DNA of 64,000 nucleotides from Sanguinoderma infundibulare (taxonomy: Eukaryota; Basidiomycota; Agaricomycetes; Polyporales; Polyporaceae): NCBI GenBank assembly GCA_032821775.1, contig JAVLRN010000002.1, positions 2,418,001 through 2,482,000 of the forward strand, given 5' to 3'. The notes below the pieces were generated by a model. The model ran no database searches, had not been told where the DNA came from, and saw nothing but the letters and a program-made list of their open reading frames with translations. Below are positions 1 through 10,347 of the stretch, piece after piece. The position numbers and the translations under genes were made by a program. Every line of letters begins with the position of its first letter. Position 1 is the first letter of the stretch.

Positions 1-268
1 TGGTCGGGGGAATGGGGGAGGAGGTGAGGAGGGGAAGGATGACAAGAGTGAGAGGTCTGTTTAGGTTGCTTATAGGACTGCCACATCAATTTCTGGGATG
101 GTGTTTGAGCAACTTATACCCATGGTAGCTCTTTTAGATGTCACTGTGGAATTGGAAATCATCGGAATCCCCGGGGATCCTAATCGGTTGAGAGAGGGGT
201 GGTACCTTAGTGCATATTTTCTCAATTTCTCAATCAATGTATTCAATCTGCAAGCAACCAATAGGTAA
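1..268 (+). pseudogene. possible 3' end of an unrecognised gene
   Basis: From about 70 to the stop at 266-268 the + strand reads as an uninterrupted, mixed-composition protein segment of about 65 residues. It includes MVFEQLIPMVALLDVTVELE and, further on, GIPGDPNRLREGWYLSAYF. A TAG in the same frame just upstream ends in a pyrimidine-rich 'gtttag', so it may be a splice acceptor rather than a true stop. The family is not recognised. It sits left of an old LTR, so it could be a host gene end or the end of another transposon protein. The rest of any gene would lie outside the window. Confidence 0.3.
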
Positions 269-977
269 ACACTGGACTTGGTTCAAAGCGGTCATCTGAT
301 TCATATATGCCGACTACTAAAATGTAAAAATAAAGTATTCTGTAATACTAGATTGTAGCCGCATGCTGCGGCTATGAGGGACCAAATGTCCATTTAATAA
401 TTCGAGCACAAAGTTGTCGCTTTCCCACAAAGTTTCTCATTTTGTACAAAACATTGAACTGGAGTGCAAAACTGTAATTGGAATGCCAACAGTGTTTGGG
501 TTGCATAGAAAATCATCTATTTCTGTGCAAGTATGTGTTTTATCAGGTTTAAACTGTGGTTACAAGAGGTAAATCACCTATAGCATGCAGTGCCCTGCTG
601 CGGCACCTCTTGAGCCGGCCACACCAGCTCACACACTCCTCTTCTGATGCAGCTATGCCCACCAGTGTATGGGCTCCCTCCCCACTTAGGAGTTAGGAGT
701 TTTAAGAGCATGAGCCTGGCACAAAGTGGTCAAGTCGGGATCTGCTGATCCCTCTAATCTCTCTCACTGCCCACCAGGTACACATGCCCTGTGAAGGTTT
801 GATCACATCAACCTTGCTAATTCTCTCACTGCCCAACAGCATTTTATTGTAGTTCACACTTTTGCTATAAATTTGAACATCTTTCAAGTCAATACCTCTA
901 TGGGACCATCCGAGCATGGTTCAGACAGACTCTCAGTTGTGCATTGTGTGGTCATCAGCAAGTGTGAACAAACCATC
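269..977. other. non-coding spacer left of the chromovirus LTR
   Basis: No convincing coding frame is seen. The stretch is AT-rich. It holds a small perfect hairpin at about 355-373 (tagccgca/tgcggcta around three bases), placed about 90 bases after the stop of the preceding reading frame. Confidence 0.5.
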
Positions 978-1488
978 TGTTATGGTTTTTCATGTCACAT
1001 TTGGCAACATTCCATTCCTGAAGTCTGGCATAGCCCAGATGGCATTTATCATTATCTCCCATCCTATCTTATCGGAGGGTGTGGCCCTAGATGCTGTTTA
1101 TCATATCTTATCTCTTAAAGACCAGCCTGGGAGGAGCCTGGCTCTGGACATTGGACATTGTTATATAAATAGACTACCTTATTGTTTTCCAGCCTCACTG
1201 TGACCTCATGTTGGCCTCATGTATGTACCAAATGTGACCACACAGGACATGGTCTGTGCACTCTTCTGTAATAGTATATAAGGGCTGTAATGTGGAGTTC
1301 AGAGACCTTAGATTCTGTCTCTTATTCTCTTCCCCCTCCTCTATAGGCAGCTTAACAGCCCCTGCCACCACTTGTCTCCTCATCTAGACAATCCATCCTC
1401 TTTACCTCTGCCCACTCCACTGTGTGTCAGCCCACACCAGTAAGCTTTGTTTTTGTTTTGTTTGTGGTGCAGTTGCTCAGCTGTAACA
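978..1488 (+). repeat. LTR, chromovirus family, copy 1 (5' LTR)
   Basis: A 511-bp repeat starting TGTTATGG and ending CTGTAACA. It is clearly related to copies at 21387-21943 (+) and 36631-37161 (-). It contains a TATA box (about 1275-1282, tatataag) and then, about 30 bases on, the sequence agattctgtct (1310-1320). It is the only copy followed by a matching self-priming site (1491-1501), which identifies it as a 5' LTR. The left 5-bp flank (ccatc) does not match the flank right of 21943 (acacc), so no target-site duplication is seen. Confidence 0.85.
1275..1282 (+). promoter_or_regulatory. TATA box of the chromovirus LTR
   Basis: The sequence tatataag lies about 30 bases upstream of agattctgtct, the inferred 5' end of the element RNA. 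The same motif with the same spacing is found in the 21387-21943 copy (21731-21738). Spacing and conservation between copies support a core promoter that defines the U3/R boundary. Confidence 0.6.
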
Positions 1489-1490
1489 TT

Positions 1491-1501
1491 AGACAGAATC
1501 T
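1491..1501 (+). other. self-priming primer-binding site (Tf1/sushi type)
   Basis: The 11 bases agacagaatct begin two bases after the LTR. They are the exact reverse complement of agattctgtct at 1310-1320, which lies about 30 bases past the LTR TATA box, where RNA should begin. In the Tf1/sushi group of chromoviruses the 5' end of the RNA folds back onto the PBS and primes reverse transcription without a tRNA. The match is seen directly; the mechanism is inferred from that family. Confidence 0.65.
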
Positions 1502-1653
1502 CACATCCAGGCCCCTGGCTCAGTGCTCAAGTCACTAGCCAGCCATCTCTCTTCCCCCCAGGAGTTTTATACATGTTTATCATCCCCTTCCTCCACTCCC
1601 TCCCAGGAGCAAGGCCTCCAGGAGTTTACCCGTCATCACCACAAGAGACATGG

Positions 1654-2672
1654 TGTAACATGCATGGAGAACCTGTGCATAGAACTGAAGGATCAACACA
1701 GGGAGAGGACAGGCTGTGACTGATGTGTGCGAGGTGGTATAGGTGTGCTGCAAGCCTAAAGGCCACCGAACAGTAGGAAAAGGAGGAGACTCAACTATGG
1801 TGCGGTTACGTAGACCAACTACCATGTGGTAGTGTATGATGTGGAAACGACCAGTGTGCACGGACACTGCAGGAGACGAACAATGCGAAGTATGTGTAGT
1901 TGCACAACATACTGATGAAGAGAGGCTCAAAGTCGATGCGGAGAGGCTACTCGGAGCCCAAAGGGAGTCGCACACATACAGGCATGAAGAGAGAGAGATC
2001 TGAGGCCAGGGGTAACCTTAGAAATCCATACACCAAAACCAAGGCTAAGTACAGAGAGTACACACTGCGCATACTATGCGGTGGCACCAACACCACTACA
2101 CTACCAAAGCCTCCGAAACGTAGCTACAAAGGCCATGTGTGTCTGAACTATAACCTAAAAGAGTCCGAGAGATATCTGCGACAGAACTACCTAGTAACTG
2201 CGAGCTGAAACGTGTACCATTGTGAAAGAGCCAAAGAAACCTGTACCCATGGGGTACAACATGTGACCGTGATTGACGCATTGTGACCATGTCAAAGATA
2301 GCCACACATCGTACTAAACCAATCAGAGGCTGAGCCACAAGGAACCATGCCATGCCACCACATGTCCTGTGGCATGTAATGAGACGTGCATATGATCGAA
2401 GACATACTGAACAATCCCCAAGTGTGAGGGCACCTGTAAGCTATGTGCATAATTGGGGCCATGAGGAAGGGGAACCATGCGGTCGAAGGGGGACACGTAT
2501 GATGTGTGGACACCATGTGGTGATACACAGGGAAGCCAAAGGAAGCCTGCATGATGTGAAAGGCTGAAGAACCTGAGCCACAAGTGGTGTGTGTGGTGGT
2601 GACTGATTGGTACAAGAAAGAACCATGTGAGATGCAAAGATTCTGGGCACAGGGCATGTAGCAGACCCTACA
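1654..2672 (-). repeat. 3' LTR of the large Gypsy element
   Basis: Read on -, it starts TGTAGGG and ends TTACA, giving TGTA...TACA ends. It is 1019 bp, with near-perfect identity to 13382-14220 over the shared 839 bp. It is preceded on - by a purine-rich tract and sits directly against the leader of the older chromovirus at 1653/1654, which dates the insertion as later. Confidence 0.88.
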
Positions 2673-2685
2673 TCTCCCCCCCACT
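2673..2685 (-). other. polypurine tract of the large Gypsy element
   Basis: Read on -, this is AGTGGGGGGGAGA directly before the LTR start TGTAGGG. It fits the plus-strand priming site of LTR retroelements. Confidence 0.7.
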
Positions 2686-2819
2686 GACATCTGAACTGTC
2701 CTCAGTTCAGTCGATGCCATGTGAAAGTCGATGAACTGGAAAGGGAGAGAGCCACGGAAGACTGAGAATAAAGACCGTAGGGTGGAAGAACACCGCGAAC
2801 AATACACCCTACTCCACGC

Positions 2820-3416
2820 ATGATGAGCATGCTCAACAATACAGAACAGCACTGCAACAAGGTCTGTGTGATCCTGCTGCTGAAGGCTGAAGATACAGTG
2901 GAGCACCAGATAGCTGAGCTGCAAATCGTTGTGAATGGGGAGGCGTTTGTCAAGATGGACGTGAAGAAGTGTCTGCACCACCTCATGCTAGGCCTTGTAT
3001 GTCTTTGCATCATGAACCATCCACCTCATGCTCACTGTGCGGTGTAGAGAGTGCTGTTGCATATCTGTGCAGACTCCACCATCATTCTGTCGGCCACCAA
3101 TCAGGTGAAGCTGATGCTCAAGATGTGGAACATACCCGAAATCTTGGTGCACTTTGACACCGAGTTCGACCGAGTATGACACGAAGCACTCACCAGCAAA
3201 CTCTGGTTGCAGTGGGTGGCGGTGAAGATGTATCAGGACATGGCATTCTTGTTCTGGTACATTCTGGAGTGCATGAGAATGAACCTCTGCACCGTGGATC
3301 AAGCATGTGTTGAGGAGTTCATCCATTGGTCCACACAGAATGAGGAGGACTGTGCCATGAGTATGCCAGCTTCAAGGGAGTGCCGTTATGAGAAATTGAA
3401 TGAGGCTGGCAGCTGA
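2820..3416 (+). pseudogene. accessory ORF 1 inside the Gypsy element (antisense to pol)
   Basis: One + strand frame runs from ATG 2820 to a stop at 3414-3416 (about 198 residues), broken only by a TAG near 3045 and a TGA near 3177. Each is one C-to-T or G-to-A change from a sense codon (CAG, and TGG or CGA). The protein has hydrophobic helical stretches (for example LLHICADSTIILSATNQVK and MYQDMAFLFWYILECMRMN) and matches no family that I recognise. It lies between the polypurine tract and the next accessory gene and shares its strand. It could instead be the 5' part of that gene, or non-coding. The - frame here looks like a shadow. Confidence 0.4.
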
Positions 3417-3895
3417 ATAAGGGTCCCACGAGCGGGCTGGCACAGTGCGGTGAGTCAGTGCACCCAAAAATGGCTGGTATGAAGCTGACTGCTTGACAGA
3501 AGATGAACACCATCAATGGTGCAGTTGAGGCTTCAGCATCGCCATGCATGGTATCCGGGCATCAGCAGGAGGAATTGAGAATGATAGAGGACAATTGTAA
3601 TTGATCAAGGAATGGGGCAGTGCTTCTGAGCATATAAGGAAGTTAAAATGTGCATGCTGTAAATGAGGAACCAAAGATGGGTAGAAGCTTGATGCATGAC
3701 ATAATGAATGCACCAACCGCTCAGTGCTGCTCGCATGGTGTGGACCCTGAACAACGCTTTCTGGGGACGTGTGGAAGTATTGAAAGGTTGAAGAGGCCAT
3801 CACACGTGTTGTCGAGCCCAGCCATATAGACTTGAGGGTCAACATCAGCCTTCTCTTTTGCGCACCCACTTCTCCATCCCAGAACTGTCTCCACC
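3417..3895 (+). promoter_or_regulatory. leader/promoter region of accessory gene 2
   Basis: No coding frame is seen on either strand. A TATA-like catataagg lies near 3629. The stretch ends in ctccaccatg, a favourable start context for the gene at 3896. The promoter role is inferred from position. Confidence 0.35.
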
Positions 3896-6002
3896 ATGCT
3901 CAACTCTTTAGCCGTCGCTCCTAAGGACATCAAGGTTCATCACATGCTCAGCTGGATGAACCCACCGGACGTTAACACCAGCCCCCTCATCAAGCTCATT
4001 GACAAGCTCATCGTGCTGAGTGACAGTCCAAACACCATTGCTCAAAGCCAGCTCCATGACCAGTTCCTCAATGCCATCAGTGCGCTCCCTCCACTTGTAC
4101 TGGCAGACACGCACTTCACACAATTTTGTGACCTTGCCAAAGGCCACTGCTCCGAGACTGAGGCTCAATGCCTTGTGAAGACATACGGTTCATGCACATG
4201 GCCCTGCCTGCTCAAAGTGGTGCACATGCGGTGCATGGAACTCGAGGTGCGCCACGTGAAGCTCATTACTGAGCATCAAGGTATCCAGATGCAGGTCGAC
4301 AATGAGGACCTCTCAGTAGAGGAGGGATGGGCGGCGAAGAGGGAGATCAATGGTTGGGTGAATGAGGTGTTCGCTGACCTTCAGCAGACCTGCAAGGTCG
4401 AGGCTCAGGTGGAGCGCAAATGTGAGTAATTCCATCATACATATGGTGAGCTGCACTAATTGCATTCATCCAGACAAAGACCAACAGGCTAGCCTGACAG
4501 ATGAACCCACGGAGACCCCGTGGTCATGATCAAGTGCATCATCATTGGCCGCTGCTGCATCGTTGTCTGTCCCTTGGACGCCCATGAGGAGGCCCATCGC
4601 TGCCATGTTGACTGGGGGCACCAATGGTGTGCTGGCCCTGCTGGGCATATGTGCACCTCTGCCAAAGGTAAATGCACCAAAGAAGACCACATTGTCGACC
4701 ACTCCACACCCATCCATGTGCTCCCAGACTGCGACCAAGAGTGATCCTTTGCCCACCACACCTTGCCAAAAGAAGCCCAGCACATCAAGCAAGAAGGGTA
4801 AGGAGCACGCTGCCACCATCGACTCACCCATCGACATGGACATGTCAGCTGATGAAGACCCCACACTGAAGACCACAGTGTGTGCAATGACTGTGTTGTC
4901 ATCTGTCAAAAAGGTCCCCCTTCCCTGCTCAATTGTGGCGAAGCACAAGGCTGCTGAAGCCATGAAAAGCGAGAGCATGCCGAAGAAGGCCTGGAAGTGC
5001 AGTGGTAGCAAGATTGTGTATGTCTCGTGGACCACCTCTCAGTGCGACAGGTGCTGGAAGACCAACAGCGAGTGCGAGCTGTCAACCATAAGCATGTGCT
5101 GCACTGTGTGCATCGACAAGCACATCTCATGCAAGCACCTCCTGCGGAACCAGTCCAGCGATGTTCAGTATGGGAAGAAGATTGTTGCCATCTATAATGG
5201 TGAGGGACACTCATTCATGGCGGAGATCAAGGAGGGTGACTGCGGCATGTGCAAGGTGATCATCTGGCACATTGAAAGCCTGCCAGACTGGAAGCTGCAA
5301 GTTGACGAGCCCGTGCAACTGGTGGTGCACCTCAAGTGCTTAAAGTTCGATCCACCACATGCAGGGCTGATGAACTTCAAGATTCCCAAGGAGGACCTTC
5401 CTGTGCTTCCCGAGGAGTATGCGGAGGGCACAGGCAGCATGATTGATGAGGACGAGGAGCACACCGAGGTTGATTCTCTCGAGGGTGCACCAATTGATGT
5501 GGATGCATCCAATGATGAGGACAGCTGCCACAATGAGGAAGATGAGCTCAACTCATTGGTGTACAAGGATGACGTGCCCACCTCCGCACTATGTGCACCA
5601 ACTGGGACCACACTGGAAGGTGAAGAGCAAGAGATCGACCTCACCATCCAGAGCAGTGACCCCGCACCCTATGACTTTCCGCCGATGGTTGTCAATGGCC
5701 CTGCCTTCATGGAAGAGCCCGTCATTGCGGCTCCTCAGCCTGTCGCACTGTCATTGTTATCCCAACCCATGGTCACCATGTGGATGCCTGTTATCGAGGA
5801 AGGACACACCCTCCTGGACAGCGAAGTCTTGCATATCTGGCAGGAGTATGCACGTTTCACATTGCAGGCAAACCTTGACCACACGACGATGGAGTTCCTC
5901 TGTGCACAGGAGATGGAGCATACTGGGCTGCCCTTCAGCCAGTACCAGTCGAAGTGGGTATCACACTGCAGTAGCAAGGGCCCATCATCTTTGTGCAAGT
6001 AG
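3896..6002 (+). pseudogene. accessory gene 2: spliced ORF with Zn2Cys6-like cluster
   Basis: Two exons encode about 684 residues. Exon 1 is 3896-4421; the intron 4422-4473 (52 nt) has a GTGAGT donor, a CTAAT branch-like site and a CAG acceptor. Exon 2 runs to TAG 6000-6002. The splice keeps the frame, which then contains one TGA (4527-4529), a single CGA-to-TGA step. Codons at 5043-5132 give C-x2-C-x6-C-x8-C-x2-C-x6-C, exactly the spacing of fungal Gal4-type zinc clusters, although the usual basic residues are sparse. Exon 2 also has a Lys/Ser-rich N part and a long acidic C part. It lies tail-to-tail with pol inside the retroelement. The function is unknown; a DNA-binding or gag-like accessory protein is possible. 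Confidence 0.6.
4422..4473 (+). other. intron of accessory gene 2
   Basis: The donor is GTGAGT at 4422, the branch-like ctaat is near 4457 and the acceptor is CAG ending at 4473. Removing it joins exon 1 to the exon 2 frame in phase. An intron on the strand opposite to the element RNA would not be removed from genomic RNA, which explains how it survives retrotransposition. Confidence 0.6.
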
Positions 6003-6528
6003 GTGGGTTGCCGTCGTCACCTTCTTGGTCGCATTGGTCCTGTTGTCTGTTCGTCATTGTCGTCATGAACTTCTTTGCTTTGTAGGATAGCTGCACCACG
6101 TGGTGCATTTCTTGTCCTGTCCTGTCGCTTCAGTCTTGTCTCATAGAAAAGTAGTAAAAGGGTTCAAAAAAAATCTTGAACAGTCGTTGTATTGTATATT
6201 ATCGTAATCTCTCTGTCCTTCATTTATCTCATCTATAGTGTCATCTCATGTTGTAGCTTTCATGTTGTAAATTATGTCTTGTCATATATAGTAAAGTAAT
6301 AGAAATAAAATAGCTGTGTGCTAGAAAATGTCGTCACATGAAAGGAAGTTGTGTCTGTCATGTAAGTAAAGGTGAGGGAAATAGAGAAATTGAGTCTATG
6401 TCATATAAGTAAAAAGGGAAGGCAAAGTCCATGTGGAACCGTACGGTAGCCAGCACCTATCTCTCCCTCCAACTGAAATGTCAACCATCCTGGTCGACTG
6501 CTCAGCAAGACAGCTAGAACAGGGCAGC
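6003..6528. other. convergent intergenic region inside the Gypsy element
   Basis: AT-rich and non-coding, between the + accessory gene stop (6002) and the - pol stop (6529). It contains an AATAAA-like signal on + at 6304-6309, suitable as a 3' end for the accessory transcript. No terminal repeats are seen. Confidence 0.45.
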
Positions 6529-7803
6529 TCAAACATCATCCACTAGGTCCACATTGATGTCATCAGCACCCTTGCCCTTGTCCGAAGAGGCTTTGAGGTC
6601 ATGTATATGATGCATGTCAGCATCTAACCAACCGCACAGTACATTGATGGCCTTCATTCGTGCGAGGTAGGATATAACATGGAACACTGCAATGGGGCAG
6701 TTGAGCACTGCACCGTTGAGCTCGGAGAGGATGTACGCCTTTCCACAGTTGTGGGTGACAATGAGGTAAGGTCCCAGATAGTGTGGATGCATCTTTCTGT
6801 TGAGGGACTTCTCGATCGCCGTGTTGCGAAGGAGGACTAAGGTGTTCAGCTAGCAGTTGTAGTTGCACATGGTACAGCGATGCTGTTTCTCGAGCTGCTT
6901 GACAGCAGTCACCCTTGCTTTGTAGACCACTGAGCGGATGAGCACAACTTGGTGCTTACACTTCTGCAAGGTCACTGTGTGGCGAGCAAGAAGATCCTCT
7001 GTTGTAAGGATGCTGTCAGGGGTCAGAGTGAGGTATGTAGCTTCAACGATGTCAAGCAGCAACACCAGGTGCATGCCTGTGAGCGTGAAGTATGGGAAAC
7101 AGCCTAGCCTATGACACATAGTCACACGGTCGGCCCACAGCACAGAGTGGAGCTGAGTCACCCACTTCTTGCCATCACCTTTCATCACCTTGAAAAGAAT
7201 GTCGTGCATCGAGTGGTGGAGGCTTTCAATGACGCCGTTTGTGCGTGAGTTGTAGTCAGAGATGTGGATGTGGTTTATATGGTATTTGGTTGCGAGATAC
7301 TCGAGTGCCTTCACCTATGGTGAACCATTGTCAGAGACAATCTCACTGACCACATTCCACCACACAATGATGTCCTGGAAGAGGAACTCACCGAGCGCAC
7401 ATGCGCCCTCTGAGGTTACAGCATGGGCTTTAGGCCAGGACGTAGTCACACACCGCATGTGAACGAGGAACTTGTGTGGTCCCGGCATTTGCGCAGAGTC
7501 GACATGGACTTTGATCATAGCAGCGGGGTATGAGATGATCGCGGAGATAAGGATCTTTGTCATCTGGTGCATTTGGCAGAGATGGCACATCTGAACATAC
7601 CACTTGATGTCAGAGATCATGTCAGGCCACCAGAAGCAGTCGCAGATGAACGTGCGAGTAGCGAAGTATCCACAGTGTCCAATGCAGTCATGCAAGTTGC
7701 AGAGGATCTCGGGATGCCACACGGGAGGGATGACCTTACGGTGCGCACCCTCCACATGGAGCTTCCACAGGAATCCGCGCTCGTCGAGAGTGAACTGAAG
7801 CAT
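6529..7803 (-). pseudogene. Gypsy integrase and C-terminal region
   Basis: This is the integrase part of the pol polyprotein, which inserts the cDNA into the genome. Frames 7315-7803, 6850-7314 and 6529-6792 follow one another with stops or shifts between them. The N-terminal zinc-binding HHCC is visible (H-x3-H, then CHLC near 7580). The catalytic triad is visible as VDSAQMPG, SDNGSP and NGVIESLH. The C-terminal part includes PHYLGPYLIVTHN, a GPY/F-like segment. The catalytic residues are intact although the reading frame is not. Confidence 0.8.
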
Positions 7804-7827
7804 GAACTTGTAGAAATCCTCGAATTG

Positions 7828-8647
7828 TCACTCATCGAGGCCCGTCAGATGCTGTGGGTTGTGCAAGAACCTCGTAACTGCGAGTACCTGCTTCTCCACT
7901 TCGAGTGCAGAGGGTCTACAGGGGAATGCATCATATGACAGGGTACGGTCCACATCATTCTCCGGTCGGGCATCACGTGTGGTATTGAGCATCTGTGTCA
8001 GAATCTGCAACAGTATGGAAACGTGTGGTTCCACAGGGTACAGGAGGTCCCCTTTGGAGCGCAACAGCATGTCACTGAGGCAAGGAGGCAGAATAACTTC
8101 TGCAGTGAAACTGTAGAGCTTGTTGACCCAACTCTTTGAAGTCATCTTCCTCCGGGGAAGGATCACCTTCCTGCAGGGGATGACGCGAAAGGCCATCCAG
8201 TGTGTGGTGCTCGCCTGGCATGTGCATGAGCTCAAAGTGGAACATAAGGATGGACATGATCCACCAATTGACTGAGGCGGATGGAACGATGTCAGGGTTA
8301 GAGAGCATTCCTTTGATGTACCATGCATTAACCTCAACAACAAAGTGTCGAACGCCAACCAGCCACAGATGGAGAGCGCCTAAAGTATGGTAAAGCCCAT
8401 AGATCTCCAGCTTCGGTTGTGAGAAACGCTGCTCATACACATTGAGGGTGATTGAGCTGAAGCAGTTGTAGTATCATATGGAGGGCTTCTTTGGGTCTTG
8501 CTGGCACAGAAGGAATCCGACCGCCATCCAAGACATATCAATGTCCAGAATGACTGGAGCATCCAACTCGTAGTTAAGCACACAGAGCACAGGTGAGTTG
8601 ATCAGTGCCTGCTTCAACGCGGCCATCGCGTCATCCTGCATGGCACC
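7828..8647 (-). pseudogene. Gypsy RNase H region
   Basis: Overlapping - frames (7828-8358, 8072-8440, 8380-8583) carry pieces typical of the Ty3/gypsy RNase H and tether region, for example LGALHLWLVGVRHFVVEVN, and FELMHMPGEHHTLDGLSR, which matches the usual 'pGxxNxxADaLSR' end of this domain. Several frame changes are needed to read it through, so it is inactive. It sits between RT and integrase as expected. Confidence 0.7.
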
Positions 8648-10299
8648 TCACTCGAACTTGATGTCTTTGCAGGTAAGTTGCACGAGAGGGTGTGCGAGCT
8701 TCATGAAGTTGAGGATGAAGATACATGCAACACCGATAGTCCCCAGAAATGCACAAATGTCCGAAAAGTCACCACACGGTCCCCAGGCAGTAACCACATG
8801 GACGTGGTTGGTGTCTGGCAGTCTACTGATTGGTGTGCAGCGGTGACCGATTATCATGCCATCTAGGATAAACATGATGTAATTTGGACCAGAGAATGTC
8901 CTGCCAGAGTATGTGATTCGTTGCTGGATTCATATGAGGTTGCCGAAGTGCTTGTATATGAAGCGGCGCACTTTGGGGTTCACCTTGATCATCTCGTAAG
9001 AGCCGTCTGCCAAGTGATAGTTGCTCTTAGATCCCTTAATGGGTACATCATCAATGTACAGAATCGTGCGGTGGAGGATTTCTTCCTGGAGTATAAACAT
9101 GATGTCATCATGGAAGATAGGGACAGAGTCAGACTGGCCCATGGGGAGCATTACCAGGCAGTGCGTGCTGTAGGGGGTCTGGAATGTGGTCAAATTGCAC
9201 GAAGACTCTGCTATCTCCCGTTCGTCGTAACCAACATAGAGATTGAGGAGCATGAGGCATGGTCAACCAGCAAATTGTTCGGCAAGATGTTTGGGGAGAG
9301 GGGGAACACCGGAGTGTTGTATGGTGACTGCATTAAGCAGTTCGAGGCTATACACAATGCGGAGGCTCTTCCTGTCCTTCTTCAGAATGCAGAACCAGTT
9401 CGAGCAGTAGGACAAGTTTGACGGTTCATAAACCCCACTGTCGATCTTCTTCCGGATGATCCCACAGACCTCCTTGTACAGACCAGGTGGTATCAGGAAG
9501 TTCTTGAGAACCCAAGGCTTGTGCGGCACAGTAGGGATCTCGATCAGAGGGAAGAAGTCGTGCCAAAACTGACCATGCTCAGAGTCGTCCCACGTGATGC
9601 CCAGCTCTTGCTTCTTGATGAGATCATCGAGGACATCGAGCTCCATGTCATTGAGAAGGTGGGCATGGGCTTTTCACATCACGTTGCGTCGTTCCATCAT
9701 GTAACAGACACTGGGCATAAACAGAGGGGGGTTCAGGTCGAGTTCGGGCATGTTAGCGAGCGGAACGATGCGGAAACAGTCGGGGAGCTCCATCTGGAGT
9801 GGGTAAACCTTCAATGCGGCGGGCTTGTACTTCTTCTTCAGGGAGAGGAAGATCTTGGCCACATCATTGGCCTTGGGGGACTTGCACTGTTGCGGTGTGT
9901 CATAACCTAGTTCATACAGATTAGCAGTGAGTGGAAACGAGACTTCAGGGTATATGAGAGACAGAAATGGAGAGCACACATACAGGGGAGCAATCGGGAC
10001 TTCGATGAAGGAATCAGGTGGCATTGTATCATTTTGTATAGTAGAGTCGAGATCGTAAGTAAAACATTCAGCAGAACGATGCAGATCGTGTGGTGTAGAA
10101 AAGGCACCACGCAGTAAACCATTTTCTGAGTCCAGTAGGCATATATCATAATGAAACTGAGAAGTGAAAATGGTAGTTTTATCAGAAGGTAAAACCTTCC
10201 GATCACACAACAAAAGGTAAGCAGAACAAATAGAGGAGCTGTCCAGACTTGAAATTGGGGTATATGAGGTGAAGGAAGTGGTACCACAGTTTTGATCAT
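8648..10299 (-). pseudogene. Gypsy reverse transcriptase
   Basis: This polymerase would copy element RNA into DNA. The frame 9263-9646 holds the start of the RT palm/fingers (GLYKEVCGIIRKKIDSGVYE, then SNWFCILKKDRKSLRIVY). The frame 8930-9253 holds the catalytic YIDDVPIKG box near 9050-9070. Frame 9674-10213 and 8648-8875 continue it on either side. Stops and shifts between these pieces show decay. The YIDD (rather than YVDD/FVDD) box places it among the gypsy-like lineages of basidiomycetes, although lineage assignment needs a tree. Confidence 0.78.
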
Positions 10300-10347
10300 A
10301 TTCTATGATGAAAGCAGTCGCTCCCTCATTGTCTGGTATTAACTCCT

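Noticed and set aside
2292..2981. A 229-codon - frame over the Gypsy LTR and accessory region
   Set aside because: It crosses the LTR boundary and the polypurine tract; the composition is rich in His/Cys/Ser from the opposite strand. The + frame is the better candidate.
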